Shown: in pieces, positions 44,656 through 53,792 of the stretch | Layout: the number at the start of each line of letters is the position of its first letter | Position numbering within the stretch: position 1 is the first letter of the stretch | Source of the DNA: Bacteroidales bacterium | Lineage (GTDB): Bacteria > Bacteroidota > Bacteroidia > Bacteroidales > UBA932 | DNA: 64,000 nucleotides | Assembly (NCBI GenBank): GCA_011620605.1 | Contig: WOYW01000016.1 | Span: 62,001-126,000 of the forward strand | Direction: 5' to 3' | The notes under the pieces: generated by a model | Seen by the model: only the letters and a program-made list of their open reading frames with translations | The model's database searches: none | What the model was told of the DNA's origin: nothing | Translations under genes and position numbers: made by a program

Positions 44656-44700
44656 CGGCATTTTCCTTTCCGGGGCGAAAGGGAAGTGCCGTTTTTTTTT
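44656..44700 (+). terminator. Intrinsic terminator of the phenol-lyase gene
   Basis: CGGCATTTTCCTTTC (44656-44670) pairs with GAAAGGGAAGTGCCG (44677-44691), including G-U pairs, followed by nine T. It begins 8 nt after the stop codon. Confidence 0.85.
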
Positions 44701-44707
44701 ATCTTTG
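44700..44707 (+). promoter_or_regulatory. -7 box of the DUF819 gene, 4 nt from the start codon
   Basis: TATCTTTG starting on the last T of the preceding terminator, then TGCT and ATG 44712. Predicts leaderless mRNA. Confidence 0.5.
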
Positions 44708-44711
44708 TGCT

Positions 44712-45902
44712 ATGAGAGTATATCTTATAGCATTTCTTTACATTGCTGCTCCCCTGCTTATAATATACCTGTACCAGCATTCCCGTTTCTTTTCAAAGAT
44801 CGGCACGGTTATGCTGGCATATGCCGTTGGTATCATTATGTCTTTTTCGGGACTTATGAAAGCACCCGGCCAGGAGGCGGAGCTTTTGGCGGGCATGCAG
44901 AACTGGTTTATGAACCTGACGGTTCCCATAGCCATCCCCCTGATGTTATTTTCATCGCATTTTACACTGTGGTTTAAAACACTTAACAAAACCTTTGCCA
45001 CGCTCCTTGCAGGCATCGTTTCCATTCTTCTGACCATTACCCTTGCCTTTTTTATATTTCATCATGCCAAGATACCAGAATTATGGAAAACATCCGGCAT
45101 GCTGGTGGGAATGTATACGGGAGGAGCCTTGAATTTCGCTTCCTTAAAACAGATCCTAAACGTAGACAACAATACCTACATACTGGTACAGACATTTGAC
45201 ACAGCACTTTCATTCTTTCTCCTGTTGTTTATTCTCTCCGGCGGTTATAAAGTGTTTCGCAAAATTTTGCCCTACGGGAAAAAACAGGAAGCACCTGTCG
45301 ATGTGCCTGAAAATGGATCCAATCTGCCGGCAAAAGAAACTTTTGAGGACTATTCGGGAATGTTCAGTAAGAAAATCCGTGGGAAACTTTTCTTGTCATT
45401 GCTTCTGGCCATTGCCTGCCTGGGAATTGGGGCCGGCATATCCATGCTTGCAGGAGCGGGATTGAATGAACTGATCATCATTCTGACCATAACGACCCTG
45501 GCCATAGCCGCATCTTTCTGGAAAAAGATCCGTGAAATCCCTAAGACTTTTGAATTCGGAATGTATTTCATATTGGTATTCAGTGTTGTGATCGCATCCC
45601 TGTTTGACATACACAGCCTGTTCAGCCGGGAAAGCCTGAATCTGCTGGCCATGGTGGGATTTGTCCTGGTTATCTCCATCTTCCTTCATATTCTGCTGGC
45701 CCGCATCTTCCGTATAGAAGGGGATCTGTTTACAGTATCCCATATCGCGTTGCTTTTTTCACCTCCTTTTGTACCACCCGTTGCAGCCGCCATGAATAAC
45801 AGGCATGTTCTTGTCAACGGCATTATTATTGGTCTTATTGGCTATGCCTGCGGCACATACCTGGGAACTTTCATGGCCGAGATCTTCAAATGGATCGGAT
45901 AA
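44712..45902 (+). CDS. DUF819 family integral membrane protein
   Basis: 396 aa, about ten membrane segments in two halves separated by a charged cytosolic loop (about 185-225). The MYTGGALNFASL segment matches the conserved glycine-rich region of the DUF819/YjcL family, and a related re-entrant segment near HIALLFSPPFVPPVAAA closes the second half. The fold resembles secondary carriers, but no substrate is established. It has its own promoter after the phenol-lyase terminator, so a link to tyrosine uptake or product export is only positional. Confidence 0.85.
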   Translation: MRVYLIAFLYIAAPLLIIYLYQHSRFFSKIGTVMLAYAVGIIMSFSGLMKAPGQEAELLAGMQNWFMNLTVPIAIPLMLFSSHFTLWFKTLNKTFATLLAGIVSILLTITLAFFIFHHAKIPELWKTSGMLVGMYTGGALNFASLKQILNVDNNTYILVQTFDTALSFFLLLFILSGGYKVFRKILPYGKKQEAPVDVPENGSNLPAKETFEDYSGMFSKKIRGKLFLSLLLAIACLGIGAGISMLAGAGLNELIIILTITTLAIAASFWKKIREIPKTFEFGMYFILVFSVVIASLFDIHSLFSRESLNLLAMVGFVLVISIFLHILLARIFRIEGDLFTVSHIALLFSPPFVPPVAAAMNNRHVLVNGIIIGLIGYACGTYLGTFMAEIFKWIG

Positions 45903-45919
45903 CATTAATAACCTTAAAT

Positions 45920-47284
45920 ATGAAAAAAACTTATCGTATACTAATATTACTGGCGCTTATTAGCATTGGAACAAATGTTTCTGCGACAGATAAAGACAGC
46001 CTGGCCGTGGTAAAAAAAGGCTGGACATTCGGAGCCCTGCCCAGCATTGGGTACAATACCGACCTGGGCTTTCAGTACGGGGCCCTGGCCGAGTTTTACA
46101 ATTACGGAGACGGCTCCACTTTTCCACAGTACAAACACCTGATGTATGTAGAAGCCAATTACACCACAAAACGCTCCGGCCTGTTCCGTTTTTTTTACGA
46201 TTCAAAATACCTGATCCCCGGAGTCCGGGTCACCTTTGATTTGAGTTATGTGCCTGAAGCGATGGCTGATTTTCTGGGATTTAACGGGTATCAGTCTGTT
46301 TACAATCCGGAATGGGGGAAAACCGGAGAGGCGGGCTATTTGTCACGCGCTTTTTATAAAATGAAGAAAAATTTCTTCCGTTCCACCGCTGATTTTCAGG
46401 GAACCATAGCCGGAAATCTATATTGGAATGCCGGTCTGGGTGTGTTCAATTACGGAGCCGATGAGGTGAACATTGAATTCCTGAACAGGAATAAGGATGA
46501 AAACAAAAAACTCCCCACAACGGATCAGCAACCCACCCTTTACAATTATTATAAGGATTGGGGACTGATCAAAGACAACGAACTCCATGGCGGAACCCAC
46601 CCGTTCGTGCGTGCCGGTCTTACTTTTGACTCACGGACCCGTCCCAACAATCCAAATCGGGGGATATGGGCCGATGTTTTCTTTACCTACTTTGGAGCCT
46701 TTGGAGACCAAAAAGAATACAACCACCTTACCCTGAATGCCTCTTTCCGTCATTACTTACCTGTATGGGGGGACAAGATCATCTTTGCATACCGCCTTGG
46801 ATACCAGGGATCCCTCTGGGGAAACACACCCTTCTACATGAAGAATTACATGGCCACCCTGTTCACCAAACGGGCCAATTACGAAATGCTGGGAGGAGCC
46901 AACAGTTTGCGTGGTATAGTTCGTAACCGTGTAACAGGTGACGGGTATGCCTATGCCAACGTAGAATTCAGGGTAAAACTCATTTCATTCCGGATAGCAC
47001 GCCAGGCATTTTACATAGGTATTAATCCCCTGTTTGACATTGGGTACATTACCGATCCGGTGGAACTGACCCGTTCCGAGACAGAATTGCGTGCGTTGAC
47101 AGCTGCTTCCGGTGTTGATTACAATGATTTCTTTGCCTCGGAAGACTTGTTCCATATGAGCGCCGGAGCCGGATTGAAGGTCGCTCTGAATGAAAACTTT
47201 ATATTGTCGGTAGATTTTGCCAAAGCACTCAACAAACAGGACGGCAATACCGGCTTGTACATCATGCTCGGATACATGTTCTAA
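45920..47284 (+). CDS. Omp85-like outer-membrane beta-barrel without POTRA domains
   Basis: 454 aa. Signal peptide ending NVSATDK. The barrel starts immediately (GWTFGALPSIGYNTDLGFQYGALAEFYNYG) and carries the surface-antigen signature GGANSLRGIVRNR (the L6 RG motif of BamA/TamA barrels) and RTRPNNPNRG; it ends in YMF. No POTRA repeats, so it is not a BamA equivalent. A role in lipid or protein surface delivery is possible but unproven. Start ATG 45920 is chosen for the signal peptide. The regulator gene follows after 10 nt. Confidence 0.8.
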   Translation: MKKTYRILILLALISIGTNVSATDKDSLAVVKKGWTFGALPSIGYNTDLGFQYGALAEFYNYGDGSTFPQYKHLMYVEANYTTKRSGLFRFFYDSKYLIPGVRVTFDLSYVPEAMADFLGFNGYQSVYNPEWGKTGEAGYLSRAFYKMKKNFFRSTADFQGTIAGNLYWNAGLGVFNYGADEVNIEFLNRNKDENKKLPTTDQQPTLYNYYKDWGLIKDNELHGGTHPFVRAGLTFDSRTRPNNPNRGIWADVFFTYFGAFGDQKEYNHLTLNASFRHYLPVWGDKIIFAYRLGYQGSLWGNTPFYMKNYMATLFTKRANYEMLGGANSLRGIVRNRVTGDGYAYANVEFRVKLISFRIARQAFYIGINPLFDIGYITDPVELTRSETELRALTAASGVDYNDFFASEDLFHMSAGAGLKVALNENFILSVDFAKALNKQDGNTGLYIMLGYMF

Positions 47285-47294
47285 ACATCTGCCC

Positions 47295-48947
47295 ATGAAA
47301 CGCTGCTGTCTATCAGCCATCTTCCTTGTTTTCTCTGCCCTGCTGTTACACGGACAGGGAAGAGAAACCCTGAGCCGGCTGCTGGACATGCTGGACAAGC
47401 AACTGGAATTGCGAACCACATACGAACAAAATCGTGTTCAGCGTATCAACGCGTTGAAAAGCGTTTTGCTATACCAGGACCTTTCCCCGGAACAACGTTA
47501 CGGCTTTTACCAGCAGATCATTGACGAATACAAAGCCTATAACTTTGACTCCACCATGCATTATATTGAGATTTCCGCAAACCTCGCAAAGACGCTGGAT
47601 AACCGGAAATACAGGGACGAGGCACAGATCCGTCGCGGGTTGATATTTGCCACATCCGGGAATTTCTTTGAGTCGGGAGATATTTTATACAACGAAATAG
47701 ACTCCCTTCAGCTGGATCCGTCGCTCCTTACGGAATACTATGCCGCTTTACAGCGCCTGGCAGCCGAACTGTCTGAGTATTCTACCGATCCTGCCACTAA
47801 ACGAATTTCGCAGGCCAGGAAAAACTATTACCGGGGCAAGATCCTGGAGCTGCTTGATCAAGAATCTGATGAGCATCTATATTACAGGTTCCAGGAAGCC
47901 TACGAACAGGAAAACCTGGACCGGGCAGACAGCATAGTCCGGATCCTGGTTTCCCGTCACAAAGAATCCTCTCACCAATATGCCATCTATGCCTATCACA
48001 TGTCCACCGTTTATCAGAACCTGGGAGATGTCAACTGTCAAATGGAATGGCTGGCCCGTTCTGCCATGGCTGATATTCAGTCTGCCGTAAAGGACCATGC
48101 TTCCCTGACCAGGCTGGCTACTGTCCTGTTTGAAACAGGGGGAAATATTGAAAGGGCTTTCAGATACATAGACATTTCTTTGGCCGATGCCTTGTTTTAC
48201 AATGCCAAGCTCAGGCCCTGGCAGGTAGCCGAGGTTTTACCTCAAATAGAAAGAGCGTACCAAGAAAAACAGGTGGCCCAGACCAGGCGGGTTAAAGCGT
48301 TTTTGATCTCTATTAGTGCCCTGCTGCTCATTTTGATCTTTGCCATTGGCTACCTGGTAAAACAAACCCGGCGTACCATCAGGGCCCATAAATCGTTGCG
48401 CGTCATCAACAAACGTATTGTCTCCCAAAACCATGAACTGAACCTGGTCAATAAGCAACTACAAAAACTTAATCACCAGATAGCTGAATCCAACCGCGTA
48501 AAAGAAGGATATATTGGCCTTTTCCTGGCCATTTTATCGGACAACCTGGATAAAATGAAGGAATTCCGTGCCCTGGTCAGGCGAAGTATCCGGTACGGCA
48601 AGGTGCAGGACCTGGAAGAAGAACTCAGCAACACCGAATGGGCCGATAAGGAAATTGCCAACTTTTACAGGACTTTTGACACGGCCTTCCTTGAGCTGTA
48701 TCCAAGTTTTGTGGATGATTTCAACGATCTGCTGATACCGGAAGAACGGATCGTATTGAAGAAAGGCGAATTGCTCAATACCGAACTGCGGATCTTTGCA
48801 CTGATAAGACTCGGCATTAAAGATTCCGGAAGAATTGCCGCACTGCTCAGGTATTCTGTCAACACCATTTACAATTACAGGGCCAAAATAAAAAATGCCG
48901 CAATAGGTTCCCGGGATGACTTTGAAGACCGTGTAGCTACCCTTTAA
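47295..48947 (+). CDS. DUF6377 membrane-bound regulator with helical repeats and C-terminal HTH
   Basis: 550 aa. Signal-anchor (AIFLVFSALLLHGQ), a periplasmic TPR-like helical region (about 25-320), one transmembrane helix (about 330-352, FLISISALLLILIFAIGYL), a coiled coil, and a cytoplasmic DUF6377 region ending in a helix-turn-helix-like segment (LNTELRIFALIRLGIKDSGRIAALLRYSVNTIYNYRAKIKNAA). Proteins of this type sit next to SusC/SusD genes and are regarded as one-component sensors of glycan fragments. It lies directly upstream of the PUL and is the likely regulator. Confidence 0.85.
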   Translation: MKRCCLSAIFLVFSALLLHGQGRETLSRLLDMLDKQLELRTTYEQNRVQRINALKSVLLYQDLSPEQRYGFYQQIIDEYKAYNFDSTMHYIEISANLAKTLDNRKYRDEAQIRRGLIFATSGNFFESGDILYNEIDSLQLDPSLLTEYYAALQRLAAELSEYSTDPATKRISQARKNYYRGKILELLDQESDEHLYYRFQEAYEQENLDRADSIVRILVSRHKESSHQYAIYAYHMSTVYQNLGDVNCQMEWLARSAMADIQSAVKDHASLTRLATVLFETGGNIERAFRYIDISLADALFYNAKLRPWQVAEVLPQIERAYQEKQVAQTRRVKAFLISISALLLILIFAIGYLVKQTRRTIRAHKSLRVINKRIVSQNHELNLVNKQLQKLNHQIAESNRVKEGYIGLFLAILSDNLDKMKEFRALVRRSIRYGKVQDLEEELSNTEWADKEIANFYRTFDTAFLELYPSFVDDFNDLLIPEERIVLKKGELLNTELRIFALIRLGIKDSGRIAALLRYSVNTIYNYRAKIKNAAIGSRDDFEDRVATL

Positions 48948-48977
48948 ATCCACTTTTTTGTCACACAATAAACGCAC

Positions 48978-49002
48978 AAACCCCTGTTTATCAGGGGTTT
49001 TT
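48978..49002 (+). terminator. Terminator of the DUF6377 gene
   Basis: AAACCCCTG (48978-48986), loop TTTAT, CAGGGGTTTTT. Perfect stem with T-run, 30 nt past the stop codon. It separates the regulator from the PUL operon. Confidence 0.85.
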
Positions 49003-49147
49003 CGTTGTTGAACGCAGAACCGGTCCACTAAATCACCACATTCAAAATAATCAAATGGTTTAATTTCTAATTTTAAAAAATTGTTGATTTGTACTTATAA
49101 TTTCTAACCAATCTAACATAATATCACTAAATCTAAAACAAAACAGC

Positions 49148-52100
49148 ATGAAAAAGCTATTGACCCTTTTGTTTTTAGGACTAAGCTGTTCACTTTACGC
49201 CCAAACCGTGAAAGTGAGCGGTACGGTTACCGGGACGGACGGTATGTCCCTGCCCGGCGTTTATGTGATGGAAGAGAATACTTCAAATGCGGTATCTACC
49301 GATATTGACGGATATTACTCCCTGGAGGTATCTGTCGGAAGCAATCTTCTTTTCTCTTACATAGGCTATAAAACTCAAATCATCCCCGTTACGGGAGCAA
49401 CCGTTATTAACGTAACGTTGGAGGAAGACTCTGAATTACTTGAAGAAGTTGTGGTAGTCGGGTACGGCACCCAGAAAAAAAGTGTTGTGACGGCATCCAT
49501 TGCCAGAGTTTCTTCTGATGACCTGAAAAACGTTGCCCCGGTGAGGATAGACAATGCTCTGAAAGGATTGACATCAGGTGTGACCGTTACCTCCTCTTCC
49601 GGACAACCCGGAGCCTCTGCCCGTGTGCGGGTACGTGGTGTAGGAACAATCAACAATTCCGAACCTCTTTATATTGTGGACGGAATGCCGATCGGTGGCG
49701 GTATTGATTATTTAAACCCTTCGGATATTCAATCCATTGAAGTACTGAAAGACGCGGCATCAGGGGCCGTGTACGGAGCCCGTGCAGCCAACGGAGTAAT
49801 CCTGGTTACCACTAAATCAGGAAAAAAAGGAGCTGCAAGCGTAACTTATGATTTCTCATACGGTTTCCAGAATCCCTGGAAAGAATACGATGTTCTGAAT
49901 GCTACCGAATATGCGATCCTGATGAATGAGGGGCACCTGGCACAGGGAAAAGCCCCGGTATACAACGATCCGTATTCCCTTGGAGAAGGAACTGACTGGC
50001 AACAAGAAATATTCAATTACAATGCGCCGCAGATCAATCATCAGCTGACCATCAGCGGAGCCTCCGACAAAGTGAATTATTACATTTCCGGAGGATACTA
50101 CAAACAAGATGGTATTGTGGGAGGTAACTTCAACCGTTCCAATTACGAACGTCTTACCCTTCGCACCAACACCACATACAACCTGATGGACCATTCGGCA
50201 AGCCGGAATTACCTGCATAAATTCACCCTGGGCATGAACATCGCCTATTCCAGGAACACTTCCTACGGCATTACCACCAACTCGGAATTCGGCGGTCCTC
50301 TCGGCTCGGCTTTGGGGATGGCTCCCACATTACAGGTTTATGCCGATGATCCCGGGACTCTCCTTGCCGAGCACCCCACGGCTGTAAAGGATCCACGGAA
50401 CGGGAAGCCTTTCAGCATCGTTGAAGGAAGTATTTACAACGAAATGGTAAACCCTCTGGCCTCTCTGAGCCTTCCGGGGTCCAAAGGGAACTCGGACAAA
50501 TTTGTTTCCAATTTCTGGGCCGAGTTGGCCATCTGGGATAACCTGAAATTCAGGAGTTCTTTGGGGACCGATCTTTCTTTCTGGGGAAGCGACGGATGGA
50601 GCCCGGCATATTTCCTTTCCACCAAAAATTTCAGGGAATATTCGGAAGTCTGGTCGTCTATGAACCGGTCTTTGGTATGGCAGGTTGAAAACGTGCTGTC
50701 TTACGAAAAAGAGTTTGGATCCCATTTTATCCAGGCCCTGGTAGGTCAGTCTGCCCAAAGCAATATGGGACAGAACCTGTCGGGCGGCAACCGCTACCTG
50801 CAGGAAGAAGACCCGTATAAAGCCAACATGGGATTTGCCACGGGAACCCAGGAATACCAAACTGCGGGAGGTTACGTCTACACACCTCACCGGCTGTCTT
50901 CCTTGTTTGCCCGTGTCAGTTACAACTACGCTGAAAGATACATGTTTCAGGCTACGGTGCGCAGGGACGGTTCTTCCAATTTCGGGCCCAACAACCTGTA
51001 TGCTATATTTCCCTCTGCTTCAGTCGGATGGAACTTCACGAACGAGTCTTTCATGGAGGGTGTCTCGGGCTGGTTAACAAGCGGTAAATTAAGGGCATCC
51101 TGGGGGAAAAACGGGAACGAGTCCATAGGTCAGTTCCGCTATACCACCACCATGGCCTCGGGCAATAACTATCCTTTTGGAAATCCCGGCGTAGTGAACA
51201 CCGGTGCAAAACCCAACGGATTTGCCAATGCAGACATTCGCTGGGAAGAATCCACACAGACAGACATCGGTCTTGACCTGGGATTTTTCAGGGATGCTTT
51301 GACTTTCTCTGTAGACTGGTATAACAAACGTACCACAGGTATGCTGATGGACATTCCTGTTCCGGCGTATTCCGGTGACAGCGCCCCTACCGGGAACGTG
51401 GGGATCATGGACAACAGCGGTTGGGAATTCGACCTGAGGTACCGTTTCAGCCTGGGCGATGCCCACTTTAATATAGGAGCTAATGCCACATACTTGGAAA
51501 ACATCCTGGTAGAACTGGGTAATGAAAACGGGTGGCAAAATTACGACTCTCACAAGATAGGAACACTCACGCGCGCGCAAAACGGGTATCCTTTCCCCTT
51601 CTTCTATGGATGGAAAACAGACGGTTTGTTCCAGAATTGGGCAGAAGTAGAGGCAGGTATACAACCCAATGCCCAACCGGGCGATGTGCGTTTTGTGGAC
51701 ATTGACAACAACGGCGTAATAAATGATGACGACCGTACCATGATAGGTAAGGGAATGCCGGACTGGAGCTTTGGTTTTAACCTGGGATTCACTTGGAAGG
51801 GATTTGATTTTAATGCCTTCTTCCAGGGAGTATTCGGAGTAGATGTATACAACGTAACCCGGCGTACAGACCTTTACTACATCAACCTTCCGGCTTACAT
51901 GATCAATCGCTGGACAGGAGAAAACACGTCTAACAAGATCCCCCGTTTCTCTTACGAAAGTGCCAACGAGAACTGGCGGGCTTCGGACCTCTGGGTAGAA
52001 GACGGATCTTATCTTCGATTGAAAAACATTCAATTGGGTTACACCCTGCCCTCCCATCTGACACGCAAAATTTTCATTTCCAACTTGCGTATTTACGTGG

Positions 52101-52240
52101 CAGGAGAGAACGTGCTTACGTTTACCAATTATTCTGGGTTTGATCCGGAGATCGCATCGGGCGGAACCTCACTGGGTATTGACCGCGGGGTTTATCCGCA
52201 ATCCAAGATCTACACACTGGGTATAAATCTTACTTTCTAA
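49148..52240 (+). CDS. SusC-family TonB-dependent glycan importer
   Basis: 1030 aa. Signal peptide ending LYAQ, carboxypeptidase-regulatory-like domain (about 22-105), TonB-box-like EEVVVVGYGTQKK, plug domain (about 115-235, with PGASARVRVRGVGTINNSEPLYIVDGMP and ANGVILVTTKSGKKG), then the 22-strand barrel. Takes up oligosaccharides with its SusD partner encoded 19 nt downstream. The 200-nt upstream gap contains the regulator terminator and AT-rich DNA; I see no clear TAnnTTTG box there, as expected for an activated promoter. Confidence 0.96.
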   Translation: MKKLLTLLFLGLSCSLYAQTVKVSGTVTGTDGMSLPGVYVMEENTSNAVSTDIDGYYSLEVSVGSNLLFSYIGYKTQIIPVTGATVINVTLEEDSELLEEVVVVGYGTQKKSVVTASIARVSSDDLKNVAPVRIDNALKGLTSGVTVTSSSGQPGASARVRVRGVGTINNSEPLYIVDGMPIGGGIDYLNPSDIQSIEVLKDAASGAVYGARAANGVILVTTKSGKKGAASVTYDFSYGFQNPWKEYDVLNATEYAILMNEGHLAQGKAPVYNDPYSLGEGTDWQQEIFNYNAPQINHQLTISGASDKVNYYISGGYYKQDGIVGGNFNRSNYERLTLRTNTTYNLMDHSASRNYLHKFTLGMNIAYSRNTSYGITTNSEFGGPLGSALGMAPTLQVYADDPGTLLAEHPTAVKDPRNGKPFSIVEGSIYNEMVNPLASLSLPGSKGNSDKFVSNFWAELAIWDNLKFRSSLGTDLSFWGSDGWSPAYFLSTKNFREYSEVWSSMNRSLVWQVENVLSYEKEFGSHFIQALVGQSAQSNMGQNLSGGNRYLQEEDPYKANMGFATGTQEYQTAGGYVYTPHRLSSLFARVSYNYAERYMFQATVRRDGSSNFGPNNLYAIFPSASVGWNFTNESFMEGVSGWLTSGKLRASWGKNGNESIGQFRYTTTMASGNNYPFGNPGVVNTGAKPNGFANADIRWEESTQTDIGLDLGFFRDALTFSVDWYNKRTTGMLMDIPVPAYSGDSAPTGNVGIMDNSGWEFDLRYRFSLGDAHFNIGANATYLENILVELGNENGWQNYDSHKIGTLTRAQNGYPFPFFYGWKTDGLFQNWAEVEAGIQPNAQPGDVRFVDIDNNGVINDDDRTMIGKGMPDWSFGFNLGFTWKGFDFNAFFQGVFGVDVYNVTRRTDLYYINLPAYMINRWTGENTSNKIPRFSYESANENWRASDLWVEDGSYLRLKNIQLGYTLPSHLTRKIFISNLRIYVAGENVLTFTNYSGFDPEIASGGTSLGIDRGVYPQSKIYTLGINLTF

Positions 52241-52259
52241 TCCTGAAACAGATACTATT

Positions 52260-53765
52260 ATGAAAAAGATATTTTTATTATTAAGTACGATATTCGCCCT
52301 GGGTCTGTATTCATGTTCAGATAATTTCCTGGTAGTTGAATCCAAGGGTTCCATTCTGGAGAGCAACTACTACAATTCTGCAGACAGACTGTATTCCGGA
52401 TTGGTTGCAGCTTATGACCCTCTGCAATGGTTTGATTATTTTTATCAGTACAATTCGCTGAACATGGTATCCGACATAATGGCGGACGATATCTACACCG
52501 GAGGGTCCAATGAAGGTGACCAGCCGATCCTTGTGAAAGCCCATTTTTATACGGCAACATCCACTGATGTTCCCAATATGATCTGGACAACCGCTTATTC
52601 CGGCGTAAACAGATCCAATATTGTAATTGCCAAAGCGCCTGAAATTGAAATGGAAGAAGCCCTTAAGGCGAAGTATGTGGCCGAGGCTAAGATCCTGAAA
52701 GCATATTATTACAATATTCTTTGGAAATTCTGGGGGAACATCCCTTATTACGATGAAAACCTGTCTTTCCCTTACATCACTGACCAGGTGCCTGCAGACC
52801 AGGTTTACCAGAACATCATCACAACCATAGAAGATGCACTGGCAATGAACTCCCTGCCAATGAAAGCCCCGGTCGGAGAAGAAGGGCGCATTACAAAAGC
52901 CATGGCGTATATGCTTTACACAGAAGTAGTCCTTTATCAGAACGATGAATCCCGTTTTAATACAGCATTCCAGTACATGAAAGAAATCATTGATTCCGGT
53001 CAGTATTCCCTGGTGAATGACTTTCAGGGCATTTGGAAAGAAGAAGGCGAATGGGGACCCGAATCTATATGGGAGATCAATTATATTTCCGAAGGCGGAG
53101 TTCGCGATTGGAGTGCACCAATTGCCACCGGAGGATCCGTTTATCCTGTACTGATAGGTATCCCTGGATACGTAGGAAATGATTTCTGCGACGGATGGGG
53201 CTTCAGTCCCGTTGCCGAGTCGGCCTACAACATGTATGAAGAAGGGGACATCCGCCGGGACGGCGGCATCCTGAACTTTGCCAAGCACGCCGATGAAACC
53301 GGAGCCAGTTACACGGCACGTTGGCAGGATACCGGCTACTTCCTTTTGAAATATATTGGCCGTAAAAACGGAAATCACGGGTACACAGCCGATCCCAACC
53401 TGAATTACGGCAACAACCAGCGTGTTTACCGCTACGCGGAGACACTGCTCAATGCTGCTGAACTGATCGCCAGGGGAGCCGGATCGGGAGATGCCTCAAG
53501 TTATCTGAACGCTATACGCACCCGTGCGCAGGTGCCTCCTGTATCAGCAACGCTGGACAACATCATCGAAGAACGTCACCTGGAATTCGTAGGGGAGGGA
53601 AAACGTTACTGGGACCTGATCCGCACCGGGAAGGCAGCATCTGTCCTTACTGCAGACAACCATTTGTACCGTACTGTCAACTGGACTTCCCAGAAAAAGT
53701 ACTGGCCCATACCTCAATCTGAAATTGACAAGAGTGCAGGTACCCTGACTCAAAATCCTTACTAG
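52260..53765 (+). CDS. SusD/RagB-family surface glycan-binding lipoprotein
   Basis: 501 aa. Lipobox LGLYSC at Cys19. N-terminal SusD fold (SILESNYYNSADRLYSGLVAAYDPLQ ... ALKAKYVAEAKILKAYYYNILWKFWGNIPYY) and the C-terminal RagB/SusD part (AYMLYTEVVLYQN, NYGNNQRVYRYAETLLNAAELIARG, IIEERHLEFVGEGKRYWDLIRTG). Forms the lid of the SusC importer at the cell surface. Confidence 0.95.
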   Translation: MKKIFLLLSTIFALGLYSCSDNFLVVESKGSILESNYYNSADRLYSGLVAAYDPLQWFDYFYQYNSLNMVSDIMADDIYTGGSNEGDQPILVKAHFYTATSTDVPNMIWTTAYSGVNRSNIVIAKAPEIEMEEALKAKYVAEAKILKAYYYNILWKFWGNIPYYDENLSFPYITDQVPADQVYQNIITTIEDALAMNSLPMKAPVGEEGRITKAMAYMLYTEVVLYQNDESRFNTAFQYMKEIIDSGQYSLVNDFQGIWKEEGEWGPESIWEINYISEGGVRDWSAPIATGGSVYPVLIGIPGYVGNDFCDGWGFSPVAESAYNMYEEGDIRRDGGILNFAKHADETGASYTARWQDTGYFLLKYIGRKNGNHGYTADPNLNYGNNQRVYRYAETLLNAAELIARGAGSGDASSYLNAIRTRAQVPPVSATLDNIIEERHLEFVGEGKRYWDLIRTGKAASVLTADNHLYRTVNWTSQKKYWPIPQSEIDKSAGTLTQNPY

Positions 53766-53792
53766 AGACAGACAACATAAAAGATTACAGAA

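Noticed and set aside
51089-52057. Long minus-strand ORF (322 codons) opposite the SusC gene, and similar ones opposite SusD, the repeat lipoprotein and nucleotidase genes
   Set aside because: Shadow frames of clear plus- or minus-strand genes, with no domains, signal peptides or promoter boxes.
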